A stretch of 64,000 nt of DNA from Sphaeroforma sirkka (Eukaryota; Opisthokonta; Ichthyosporea; Ichthyophonida): NCBI GenBank assembly GCA_001586965.3, contig LUCW03000005.1, forward strand, positions 255,501 to 319,500. The letters are read 5' to 3'. Position 1 is the stretch's first letter. Every line of letters starts with the position of its first letter. Shown here piece by piece: positions 16,730 through 26,164 of this stretch. Below the pieces are notes generated by a model. It saw only the letters and a list, made by a program, of their open reading frames with translations. It did no database searches and had not been told where the DNA came from. A program made the position numbers and the translations under genes.

Positions 16730-18505
16730 ATGCTCGTAGACATTAACTCGTACGCACCCGGCCAGGACCAGGCTTCCGGTACCGGCGATCTCTCTCCAGC
16801 GGCCATCGACACCGTCCTCGATTACGTGGCAACCCACGATCGCTGGCCACCCGGTCTGGAGACGCTCTCGTTTGAGCAGGTCAAACCGCTCCTTGCCGCA
16901 GCGAGAATCTACACCTATGTTCTTCCGGGTTTGCCGTTCCAGGAGGCCGCTCTGGGACTTGTGGCCCCCGCGTTTCGCGTCAAGCGCAAACAAATCGGTC
17001 CCTCCGAGACATGGCGGGACCTGGTCTGCGCCAAGCTGGCGTCCATCTGCTTCCTGTGCATGGCCAGTCACCGCCGACGTGTGCCCGCGTACTGGCTCAG
17101 CCCCGAGACGGACATCCCGGGGCTGGGCATCTGCCCCAGGCACGTCGCCGCCGATATGCCCAAGCGGCACTGGGAGCGCATGTGCGCTCTGGTGGTGGGT
17201 ATGCGTGTGCGGCAGGGCCCCGACACACCCGTCACCGCGGAGGACCTCCCCCATCGCATGGCCGGCTGGCCCTCGACCCTTGTGCCCTACACACAGGCGA
17301 CTCGCCCTGGCCCCTACGGCAAGCGCTTGGTCAACACCTACAGCCTGCAGATGATCGACCTGGTGTTGTGTATGTACACGGGGGAGCCGCCCATGGGCGT
17401 AGACCTCGGGAGCGCCGACGAGTGCCGGGAGGTCCTTGGCAGGTTCCTGGCCTTCCACGAGGGCAAGGGCGTGTCTGCTAGGGACGCGAGGGCCGTTACG
17501 ACCAACATCTTGTTCCAGAAGCGTATCGCAGACGCGTTCCACACTACCGAGGAGAAGGGTGTCCTGGACACACCTGTGCAGCGCATCAAACGGGTCCTGA
17601 CACTGTGGCCCGGTGCGCCTCTGCACGAGCGAACCCTGAAGAAATTCGTGCGTTATGGCAAGCTCTTCAAGCGCCATTTCTCCATCGAGTCAGAGATAGA
17701 GGAGTTGCGGCTGCGCGCGTACTGCAAGGGCCTGGACTGGCTGGGCTACCTGTTCTACAGCCGCACGTGGGCTCTCTGTGGCAACGTGTACGAGAGAATC
17801 GATGCTGCGTGCGAGCTTGACTACCTCACCGAGGCCGTGTTCGGGGCCCCGGCCGATCCAGGACTGCTGCTGGGGGTGGCCCGGAACGAGCAGGGCATTG
17901 ACCTGGACTCGATGCTCGGGGCGCTGCGCTCGATGAACACGGTCCTGCAGCTCGTGCCGCCTGTCTGGCGCACCGTGCTGCTCGACAGGAGGGTCTGGCG
18001 ACCCGTGTCTGGGGTTAGGGCTTTTAAGGTCCAAGAGTGCGTTGCCACCGTGCTGGCCCGACTGACGCTAGGTCGGCAGCTTGCGTATCTGCAGCAGAGC
18101 GCGGACACGCTGCTGCACCCGGCGGCCGATGCAGAGAGTACCCACGCGAGTGTAGACTGTTTCCTGGCGATGGCCGCGGGCTACGAGAGGGCGGAGCGGG
18201 CCATCTCGCTGGAGATCGCACTCGGCAGACTGGGGCTGTCCAGAAGGCCCGACAGCAGCCTGTGCGAGGCGTATGTGGCGGGTGAGCAGCCGCTGTGTGT
18301 GGAGCACGTGGCCACGCGGATGGCGCAGATGCACTTTTTGTTCAACTACACCAACTACGCCAGGGAGCGGCGACGTGAGCTCCAGCGAGCCATCGAGGGC
18401 AGCGGCGGGCGCTGGGTTGACCGCGAGCGAGTGTTTCTTGATGTAGAGACACGCATCGTGGACGTGCTTGACGGGTGGCCTACTGTGTGGCCGTGGCTAG
18501 TGTAG
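16730..18505 (+). CDS. Paralogous family protein 3 (CxxC...CxxH), function unknown
   Basis: A 591-residue protein from ATG. It is closer to paralogue 1 than to paralogue 2 (LDYVATHDRWPPGLETLSF; ICFLCM at about 106-111; GICPRHV at about 132-138; ATRMAQMHFLFNYTNYARER; WPTVWPWLV at the end). Helical and soluble. A TTTAGGG-type motif follows the stop and precedes the glycosidase gene. The function is unknown; the family may be specific to this virus lineage. Confidence 0.75.
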   Translation: MLVDINSYAPGQDQASGTGDLSPAAIDTVLDYVATHDRWPPGLETLSFEQVKPLLAAARIYTYVLPGLPFQEAALGLVAPAFRVKRKQIGPSETWRDLVCAKLASICFLCMASHRRRVPAYWLSPETDIPGLGICPRHVAADMPKRHWERMCALVVGMRVRQGPDTPVTAEDLPHRMAGWPSTLVPYTQATRPGPYGKRLVNTYSLQMIDLVLCMYTGEPPMGVDLGSADECREVLGRFLAFHEGKGVSARDARAVTTNILFQKRIADAFHTTEEKGVLDTPVQRIKRVLTLWPGAPLHERTLKKFVRYGKLFKRHFSIESEIEELRLRAYCKGLDWLGYLFYSRTWALCGNVYERIDAACELDYLTEAVFGAPADPGLLLGVARNEQGIDLDSMLGALRSMNTVLQLVPPVWRTVLLDRRVWRPVSGVRAFKVQECVATVLARLTLGRQLAYLQQSADTLLHPAADAESTHASVDCFLAMAAGYERAERAISLEIALGRLGLSRRPDSSLCEAYVAGEQPLCVEHVATRMAQMHFLFNYTNYARERRRELQRAIEGSGGRWVDRERVFLDVETRIVDVLDGWPTVWPWLV

Positions 18506-18536
18506 GGTTTAGGGTTTGGAACATGATAAATAAAAT

Positions 18537-18961
18537 ATGAAACTAATTGTCCTAGCAGTCACGCTTGTAATACTACTAGTAACCCTGGTGGTGTGGGGGA
18601 TGCGTTCTCGAACCGCGCCCCCCGCACAGGGTGCCCCCTATGTATCGGTGTTTGATCGACGGAAGAACGCAAAGCAGAACTTGCTGGCCCGCAGCTCACG
18701 GGCACCCACGCGGAGCCCCACGCAGGCCGCCGGGGGCTCGTCGGGCTACAGGGGCGGGGCCACACTGACTGATCGACTTGTCCGCGAGCACGCCTTCCGG
18801 GCTGGTGACAAGAGCGCCGCGTTTACACCCAAGGGCAGCAAGGTGATGTGCTGGCATGGCTTCCCAGGCAAATGGGGCGACGACCAGCTCAGTGTGCTGA
18901 GTAGTGGCGATGGCGTCGCCGGCGATGACAAGAACAACCTGGGTACAATCCCCGTCTTTAT
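18537..18961 (+). pseudogene. 5' part of a membrane-anchored glycosidase gene, split by a transposon
   Basis: From the ATG at 18537 the product has an N-terminal membrane anchor (LIVLAVTLVILLVTLVVWGM), then a polar linker and the start of a globular domain containing MCWHGFPGKWGDD. The coding part meets the left end of a DNA transposon at 18962. The 9 bases 18953-18961 are the target duplication and recur at 23917-23925. The remaining glycosidase sequence lies beyond the element. The gene is presumably inactive unless a different start is used for the downstream part. Confidence 0.75.
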
Positions 18962-19074
18962 CATTAATGTTAACTTAGCATACAATTGTCTATATGTTGC
19001 GTTCCTATAACGGCACGTTCTGAATTTAAAAGGGTATGCCTTGGATGGCAAATCCCATGATTTTTCTATCTATA

Positions 19075-19111
19075 TATCTATATATCTATATATCTATATA
19101 TCTATATATCT
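19075..19111 (+). repeat. TATATATC microsatellite
   Basis: About five copies of the octamer TATATATC (as ATCTATATATCTATAT), just inside the left end of the transposon and beyond the 3' end of the Fanzor-like gene. Simple-sequence DNA with no apparent coding role. Confidence 0.8.
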
Positions 19112-20976
19112 ACCCTATGGCTCGTCGTGTATTCCTCGTTCGTCTGAAGACCTTCCCGACATCCCCAAGTACCGTAGTCTCCAGTGCATTGCGAAACATG
19201 TTCAATATCGCATTCACGTCTCGCTGAAACAATAGATTTCTCCTTGTCACACCTTCACCTGTCACACAATGCATGCAGCGCATGTGCTTAAACGGTGCGT
19301 GACGCCCAACAGCTACAGGAGTCATCGGCTCGTTCGTATGACACACAGAACACACCTGTGATGTTCTGAACTCTTCTGAAAACATCACAAAACAGTGTTT
19401 GCTCAACTCTCGAACCAATGTCTGTCCGAAGCCAACAAGCCCCTTCGCGTTGCTCGTAAATTGTCCATCTCCATACAACACAATAGGATCTAGTGTTTTG
19501 TAGCCAGCTCGCCCTTCACTGCAGTACCTTGACAACATCCGCATCACGTGCTGTATAAACTGGACCTTCAGCCGCTCACCCAGTCCACGTGCACCTACAG
19601 CTTCGGATTTAAATACAGATTTTGCGACTTTTGCAAATGACCCTTCCCTCGCGATCGGGTGTTTTGCCAAGTACACCCGCCATAGCTTCGACGAGTTCCT
19701 CAGTGTAGCTGCACTCACACTAAATGTCCTGTACGTCACTGACACCTTGTACTTTGTGTGTTCGGACATATCGTTGTCAACATATTTCACCCTCAGTCTG
19801 GATGGATAGAATACTCCAAACACAACCTCATGCATATTCGGGTCCACGGTCACAATCGGGCGGTTGACAAACTTTGCTCTTGCACTGTCACCATACTGTG
19901 CATACAGATCTTTCAGTGTTGCCAGATATGTTCGATTAATCTGTTTACCCACCTTTGCTGAACCAAACAATCCACCAGCCTTATACTCCGATCCGAGAAT
20001 AGTCTCAAGGTTGACCCCATCACCCCATCTTCATCGTCTTGTTGTAGTCGGGAACTCGCTCAAGTAGTCGCACAACACCTTTCGAGATCATCAACGATGG
20101 TCTTACCAGTTTGTTCGCCTTGTTCATCCGCTTCACAACCTCCAGGGTAAGATCCTTGCCGATAAGCACATGCATACCCGTCAATTGGTCTGTGTTGGGA
20201 ACTACATCAAATTGACTGTACTGCGATTCGTCGACTGTTGGTATCTTCCGACCTCGACCCTCGGTTGTGGACCAACACGATTTTGCCATCCCGAGTAATG
20301 CAGAAGGATCAATTCGGATTGCAAGTGGCAGCTTTCGACCAACTGGTGTTAGCTTGTCCAAAACAATATCATCATGACTTCTCACGGTCGAATAGATGAC
20401 CTGAAACGTCCCCGGTGTGTCCACAAGCAACTGGAGTTCAGCATATCGCCTCTGCAATGTCTCTATCCAATTTTGACAAAATAGCTTTGTCACCTCAATA
20501 AACGATGTCGCCAATCCTTTCGTCGGATATTGTATACCAGATCCTTTACCGTGGCGGTGAGACGACTAGCCAATTTGGTCACATCCACCGAGTCTACGTC
20601 AGAGTTCAGCTCGTCACCGGCAGCTATGTCATCATCAAGTGGGCCCACCACATCTTCTACACTCTCTCACCCACGTCAACCGAAGCTACACCGGCTTCTA
20701 ATCCCAGAAACACACCAAGAAGTCCTCGAGAGTTCTATCTGACGCTCCATCAATAAACAACGACAACCTGTTGTACCACTCCCGATTACATCGCTGGATG
20801 TATCTATGGATGGTGTATTTTGCATGTGGAAGTCGCCCAATGGTGGTATACCTTGTTCTATTTCTACATCCATCCAGATTTTGACGCTTACTCCCCTTTG
20901 TAAGAGCCAGTTTATCGCGCACAACATTAGAATCCCCGCTGCGCTTCCGTCTCTTCACGGGTATAATTTTTTGCAA
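19110..20976 (-). pseudogene. Fanzor/TnpB-like RNA-guided nuclease, decayed
   Basis: The best-preserved part (19110-about 20010) has the TnpB/Fanzor RuvC core: IVTVDPNMHEVVFGV (first Asp), FVMFSEEFRTSQVCSVC (catalytic Glu and start of the zinc ribbon), a second cysteine pair in HMRCMHC, and FQRDVNAILNM (last Asp). These are the three RuvC motifs plus the four-Cys ribbon of the family. Segments with N-terminal family character lie upstream at 20020-20514 and 20698-20976, in other frames and partly without ATG starts. The gene therefore appears broken. Family members are RNA-guided endonucleases that act near their guide element. A guide RNA would be expected near the 3' end of the gene or element (about 18962-19110), but I cannot identify one by eye. 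Confidence 0.75.
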
Positions 20977-22629
20977 CAGAGTCGATGTCCAACTTCTGTT
21001 TCTTCAACACCCCTATAGAGTCTCGTTCAGACGCCTTCGTCAGGCGTCGTTTGGATGTGTTGTCCACAGACCTTTCCTTCGTCTTCCCGGGACACTTATG
21101 TGCATCTTCAGCGTTCTTAGATTTAAACTTGGCATCGCACCCGCTACACTCACCACAATAGTGTCGCGTTGCATAGAATGACCCACACTTCCCACACATC
21201 TGGCACTTGTGCTTTTTTTTAGACTTGACATTGTCTTGCAGCACTTGGGGCACTTGACGCATATGTGGTCCTTGAGAGTCTCGAATGACTTGTTGCACAC
21301 TGGACATTCCAACCAATGTTCCGCCTTGGTGTGTTTCATCAGGTCTTGAACGCGCTCTCCACACGTTTCACATATCAGCAAATCTCCTTTAGGCCTCCTG
21401 GTGTTCGACGTCGGATCATAGTCTATAGTTTCATCGTTTCCCAGCTTCTTGAATGCTCCAGTGTCCGCCATCTCTAACAACCCGACAAAGCGGTTGGGTC
21501 TTTCATTCTTCACACCCCAGTAGAGCAGTGCTTCTTCGCGTCCAACTTCCCAGGTGAACTTGTGTGTTCTAGGTATAGATACTCTCCCATTCTTTGGACG
21601 TTGGGTGGATGAATTCTCTTTGGTCTGTTTCTGCCTGGTCCAAAGGCGAGATGCTAATTTTCGTTTAGGGGCACTTCTTGCGACCTTCTGAAGCAGTTGA
21701 TGCTTCTCCTCCCCCAAACACTGTGACAAAGACAGCTCCCCGTTGTGAAACAAGTCAAATTGTTCAAATGCACGCATAGGCGTCCCACGCGTAGCGACTG
21801 GGCTATCTGATGTCATGCGACATAGTAGGTGTCCGAACCAGCTAATATCGATGCGATCTATTGCATCCAAAACAGCCAACCGCTTGTCCAATTTCGACTC
21901 AGCTCGACCCGTGGTATTCTCGCGCTTAACCGAAATTTCTTCATACTCGGCCCTGATATAGCGCATCATCTGATCTACATGATCCTCGGCGCGCCGAGAC
22001 TGAAATAGATTGGGGTCCCAGCGATCGGCGTGGGTGGCATTTACCACTGTCATTCTTGACATGGCAAACGCTCGCCGTAGTGTTCCTACTTCGTACACGC
22101 ACCAGTCAATGATCGAATTGGGTGTGGGTGTATTACTATAGTCGTCTAATGTCTCAATCATGTCGGAGTCAACTGCCGAGTACAAGTACTTGAGGTTGGT
22201 GGTGTGTCTACCTCTTGCCCATAGTACTACCTTATCTCTAGTCAGCACAACATCCTCGGTGGACGAATTTGTTGCAATCCATCGAGCAGGATCGACACTA
22301 GAAACAATGTCCACATGGTTGCGACGAATGCCAACCCGGGCTGCATCTATCAGCACATGGGGCCAGACGATAGGTGGAGTACGCCGATGGTTAATCTTGT
22401 ATCTTGCGTCGTGCACCAACTTGTGCATAGATTTCATTGAGTCAACTTGGTAGAGGGGTAGAACAAAGACCAGACGCTGAAATCCACCTACGACAGCGTG
22501 ATTGTATCCCGCTAAGACCTCGATCATCTCAGCGGATGTCTTGTCGATCATACTAACATTAAGTCCGGGGGTCTGATTCGCACAGGTTGCAAGATCGATG
22601 TAGAGCGATCGCTTGCTGATTAGGGGCAT
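20927..22629 (-). CDS. Transposon ORF with C2H2-like fingers, function unknown
   Basis: Starts at the ATG at 22629; the first frame stays open to 21040 (529 codons). The first 400 residues are globular with no motif I know. The C-terminal part has Cys/His finger-like pairs (ICETCGERVQDLMKHTKAEH, WLECPVCNKSFETLKDHIC). Further Cys pairs typical of such fingers lie in an overlapping frame to 20927, so the 3' end seems to have changed frame at an A-run. It may be a DNA-binding accessory protein of the element, or an N-terminal part of an unusually large Fanzor protein. The nearby RuvC core in the same orientation fits either view. Confidence 0.6.
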
Positions 22630-22807
22630 TGTGTTGCAAATCTATCTGTATAAAACATACACAGTGTAATTGTGAATTGTATTTGACAGTTTGAATGCCC
22701 TTATATACTAATTCCGAGTTTTACGTATCATCATTCAAAACCGATTCATAAACCTTAAGAGTAGGATGTCTTCCATGGATCAGCCATGTTTCTTGGACAC
22801 AGGGGGA

Positions 22808-23846
22808 TTACCCTATTCCCGATTTACATCTAGACCAATTGAATACAGTCGCAACGCCATCAATCGCTGGTGGTGATCTGGTAAGAACTATTCCACGCGA
22901 TATAGGTGTAAGAGATATAATTGGATACATTTCAATCACATGAGGTGCTTTTGATCGACGTGGTGCAGTATGATCTCGGAGTAATGTTGCAAGTTGAGTC
23001 ATAACATCAGACCTACTCCACATCACCGAATCGGATTGGCGAGAGATGAGGTCCACAATCTGCCTGACAAGTAATTCTTTCTGCATACCACTAATCGATT
23101 GCTTCTGAAAGACCCGGTTGCCAAGTGTCTGTTTCATATGGCGAAAGTAAGTTTCTACCTTCCAGCGATGTCCATACGCCTGGGCAATCTGCCCAGGACT
23201 TAGTACAGAACAGATTGGTTAAGACATGGTACGTCTTACCGTCGTGTATGTAAGAGTGTCGCCGTGTGTAAGAGGGGAATGATCTCTGATTATGTTTAAC
23301 GCGAAAGACAAAGTACGATCCTTTGGTGTGTATTTTGTCCGCCAACGTCCGGCTGAAATAGCCCCTATCAAATACATACATATCACCGCGAGATACAAAT
23401 CTAGCAAGAAATGCGTCGCGTTCGTTGTGTGATACAAAAACTTGTGAATCGACGACGCGATGTGTATGACAGTCGTACATTGTGCTAATTAGCGCATGGG
23501 GATATTTACGGCTATTCCTCGACACTTTAAAATCCGCCCTTAGTCTAGGCCGAAGGCGGATAAACGAGCCGTCAACCGCAATTGTTTGCATCCGTAACGG
23601 ATATGGTTGTTGTGGCGTGTACTCTCGCAATATCGATTCGAGTACGTAGCAGGGAATTCTATTCATGGCCTTTGCCATTGCCGTGGGGGAACACGTACAA
23701 CCGGACATGGCAACTGCTGTGCGAACACCGATGTTCAACACAGCAGTGAGGATGTAGTGGAGGACGACGTCGAATGTAGTTATAGACCGTTTTCGAAGAA
23801 TCCATTTGTGGTCTTGGAGGTTGCAAAATGATTTTAATTTGTCCAT
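22808..23846 (-). pseudogene. IS4-family DDE transposase
   Basis: From the ATG at 23846 the protein shows the DDE core: TIAVDGSFIRL (first Asp), MYVFDRGYFS (second Asp) and, in the downstream overlapping frame, YGHRWKVETYFRHMK. The last motif fits exactly the IS4-family YREK signature Y-x2-R-x3-E-x6-K and supplies the catalytic Glu. An N-terminal helical domain (RKRSITTFDVVLHYILTAV) matches the DNA-binding part of this family. The two frames overlap at about 23091-23230, so the gene is frameshifted once in this copy. A 9-bp target duplication fits the family. It lies 70 bases from the right terminal repeat. Confidence 0.8.
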
Positions 23847-23916
23847 ATTGACAATTTGAAAACAATAGTTCTATAACCCAAAAAAAAAAAGAAAATCGCT
23901 TAAGTTGACACCATTG

Positions 23917-25276
23917 CGTCTTTATAGTGTACGACGAGTCCGGGGCTACGATGATTGCAAACACGTCACCGCACCGCACACCGGCCATTACCGGCAAGGC
24001 CACATTTAGCGGAGGTAGTGTAGTCCTCTCGCTCATCAACTCGCCCAAGACGTGCGTGTACACTTTCGCACCTGGTTCTGACTTTTGGAACTGCTTGCGG
24101 AAATACGCACAAGTGATGAATTGCAAACACGGCCTGTCGTCAAAGCCTGCACCGAAATGGGCGCTTTTGCCTGCTCTGACCACGTACCACCTCGAGGAGA
24201 GCTTCACCGAGGCGGACGTGCGCAACTGCTTCACCGTCATGCGCGACCTACAGACGGGATACTACCTTTTCGACAGTGGGACCGTGGGTGATAGCGTCGC
24301 GAACCTAAACAGCAGCGCGAACCTAAACAGCAGCGCGAACAGCAGCAGCGGCGGCGGCGGCGGCGGGGGCTATTCGACGGGTGAGGACTTCCAGGGCGTC
24401 AACGGCGACACGCTGGGCAGCCTCGACGAGTTCAAGGTACTGGTCGCCGATCTCAAAGCCAACGGGCAGGAGGCCATGATTTGGTGGACACTGGGGATGA
24501 CCTGGGACGATGTCTATGCCGCAGAGGAGTTTGGCACCTTGGGTCGGGGCTATGACCCGATTGGCGATGAGGCGGGCGACGACCATTACATCAAGCCGTC
24601 GGACGCCGCCATCGACTGGCTTGACACCCTTGTCCAGCGGCTCAAGAGCTGGGGGGTCATGGGCATCAAGGCCGACGCCATGGGCTGCTGCCCCACAGCC
24701 GATTCGGCGACACAGATTGCGTACATGCAAATGATACACAGTGTTGTTGCACGGCACCCGGACTTTATGCACATGCGGTGCACGTGTGGGCGCGGTGCAC
24801 AGGACTTTTACACCAACATCTGTGGTGCAAATATGGTGACGATTTCAGATCCGCTACCTGGTCAGCAGGCGCGTGTGCGAATGAAAGCGCTTAACGCTCT
24901 GATCAACAACACAGGCTGTTCGTTATCGACAGACTTTGTAGAGGTAAACGGCCCAGCAGAAGACGACGGCAACCGCGGCCAGGTGACACAAACATCAAAC
25001 TACGAGAAGACGCCCGAGGGCCACCTCGCCGGCGCCGTATGCCTCGGGGGATCATTGCAGTCCAAGCTCATATCACCGGCCGCACCCGACCTGTACAAGA
25101 CCTGGTTTGCACGAGCGGCCCAGTGGGGGCTGGCGGATACCTCTCAGACGGAGTGGATCAACCACGCGTTCTACGACTGGGGGGACAAGCAGGAGGTGTA
25201 CGAGCTCAAGAATGCCAACGTGCACGTGCAGTGCACGTTTGAAGACAACGACTACAAGGGCTTTGTCGAGTTGTGA
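23917..25276 (+). pseudogene. 3' part of a glycosidase gene (clan GH-D, alpha-galactosidase-like)
   Basis: An open frame from the target duplication to a TGA at 25276. It encodes about 450 residues of a TIM-barrel glycosidase. Landmarks are YYLFDSGTVGD, a Ser/Gly-rich linker, MIWWTLGMTWDD, WGVMGIKADAMGCC (a likely catalytic Asp in IKAD) and MRCTCGRGAQDFY...TISDP...R, which recalls the C-x-G-G-G-R-x-D...W-x-S-D block of GH36/GH27 alpha-galactosidases. The exact family is uncertain; GH31 is an alternative. The N-terminal anchor lies across the transposon at 18537-18961. Without it the fragment has no ATG near its 5' end. The intact enzyme would have sat in a membrane facing outward and cut host or viral glycans. 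Confidence 0.65.
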
Positions 25277-25334
25277 GGGTACACCCAGTGCACCAGCAGC
25301 GCAAGCGCAAACACAAACACAAGCGCAAGGACAA

Positions 25335-25967
25335 TCAGCATCCAGGGTTGGCAGAATAGCAGGTTGATGAGCTTGGTGTCGAGCCCGTTCCAGCTTTTGC
25401 CTTCCAGGGACGTAAGGTATTCGGACGAACACTGGTCCGACGTACATATACTACACGGGTGAATGAGCGCCGCGTTGATGAGCCCGGCCCCGTGGTGTTC
25501 ATCACCTCAAAGTGCTTTGTCCAGTATATTTTTACCTTGACGTCCATCATCGATTCGAGGTACGTGATCCAGAACTTGGCCCGCGGCTTGGACGCCATGA
25601 ACGAGTTGGTGAACGACGACCCGACGTTGGGGGACGTGGTCAGGTATACCTCGTTGTCGGAACCCGCAAACAGACCAGAGATGCACTTTCGCGGCAGATA
25701 GTCCATGTCTATGTACACGCCCCCGAACTTGTAGAGGTAGCAGGGCCTCACGGCGTCTGCGCGTTGGATGGGGTAGCGGAACGCATTGTACGTCTGGAAA
25801 AACCAGGGAAAGTCTTGCTGGACCAGGAGCTCATTGTCCAGATCGCTCCAGAACACAATGTGCCAGTCGGGATGTGTTTGGTGCCAAGCGCGAATCACAC
25901 GTCGCCACTTTTCAGGTAAACTGGACCTGCTCTTGTAGGACAAGTGAATGATTTTCGGGATAGTCAT
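25335..25967 (-). CDS. GT32-like glycosyltransferase (DxD)
   Basis: From ATG, 210 residues. The start (TIPKIIHLSYKS) and the DxD region (YLYKFGGVYIDMDYLPRK, about 78-95) match the 'glycosyltransferase sugar-binding region with DxD' family related to yeast Och1 and capsule enzymes, which transfer a hexose from a nucleotide sugar using Mn2+. The last 55 or so residues of this frame are Ser/Thr/Arg-rich and unlike the family, so the native C-terminus is uncertain. It points toward, and nearly touches, the glycosidase 3' end. It likely works with the GT90 protein in building viral glycans. Confidence 0.75.
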   Translation of the reverse strand: MTIPKIIHLSYKSRSSLPEKWRRVIRAWHQTHPDWHIVFWSDLDNELLVQQDFPWFFQTYNAFRYPIQRADAVRPCYLYKFGGVYIDMDYLPRKCISGLFAGSDNEVYLTTSPNVGSSFTNSFMASKPRAKFWITYLESMMDVKVKIYWTKHFEVMNTTGPGSSTRRSFTRVVYVRRTSVRPNTLRPWKAKAGTGSTPSSSTCYSANPGC

Positions 25968-25990
25968 GCTTGTAGTCTGATGCGCCGCCT

Positions 25991-26019
25991 AAAACCCATT
26001 AAACCCTAAACCCTAAAAC

Positions 26020-26063
<44 letters not shown>
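25991..26063. repeat. AAACCCTAAA motifs followed by (GA)n microsatellite
   Basis: Between two divergent genes: several CCCTAAA words (25995-26013), then an uninterrupted (AG)n run at about 26022-26062. CCCTAAA words recur just before other starts in the window (39981, 53503). Confidence 0.75.
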
Positions 26064-26064
<1 letters not shown>

Positions 26065-26164
26065 ACAAAATAAAAAAAGAAAAATCGCTTTTATATATTG
26101 CACAACATTTCCAGAAAACCATTCACTTTCGGACTTCCGCGCCAGAAACGACAACAACAAAACC

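Larger units (their letters stand above)
18962..23916 (-). mobile_element. IS4-like DNA transposon carrying a Fanzor/TnpB-like gene
   Basis: A 4,955-bp element flanked by the 9-bp direct repeat CGTCTTTAT (18953-18961 and 23917-23925). Its ends form an imperfect inverted repeat: CATTAATGTTAACTTAG at the left and, read inward from the right, CAATGGTGTCAACTTAAG. Its GC content is clearly lower than that of the virus genes on both sides. On the minus strand it carries, in order, an IS4-type transposase, a zinc-finger ORF and a TnpB/Fanzor nuclease remnant. Fanzor1 proteins are known passengers of several eukaryotic DNA transposon groups, including IS4-like ones. The transposase and nuclease frames are broken in a few places, so this copy is probably not autonomous. 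The target duplication is still perfect, which suggests a fairly recent insertion. Confidence 0.85.

Noticed and set aside
19110-19970. Bacterial contamination because of a TnpB-like gene and IS4-type transposase
   Set aside because: The element interrupts a eukaryotic-virus-style gene with an exact target duplication, and Fanzor/IS4-like elements are known in eukaryotes and their viruses.
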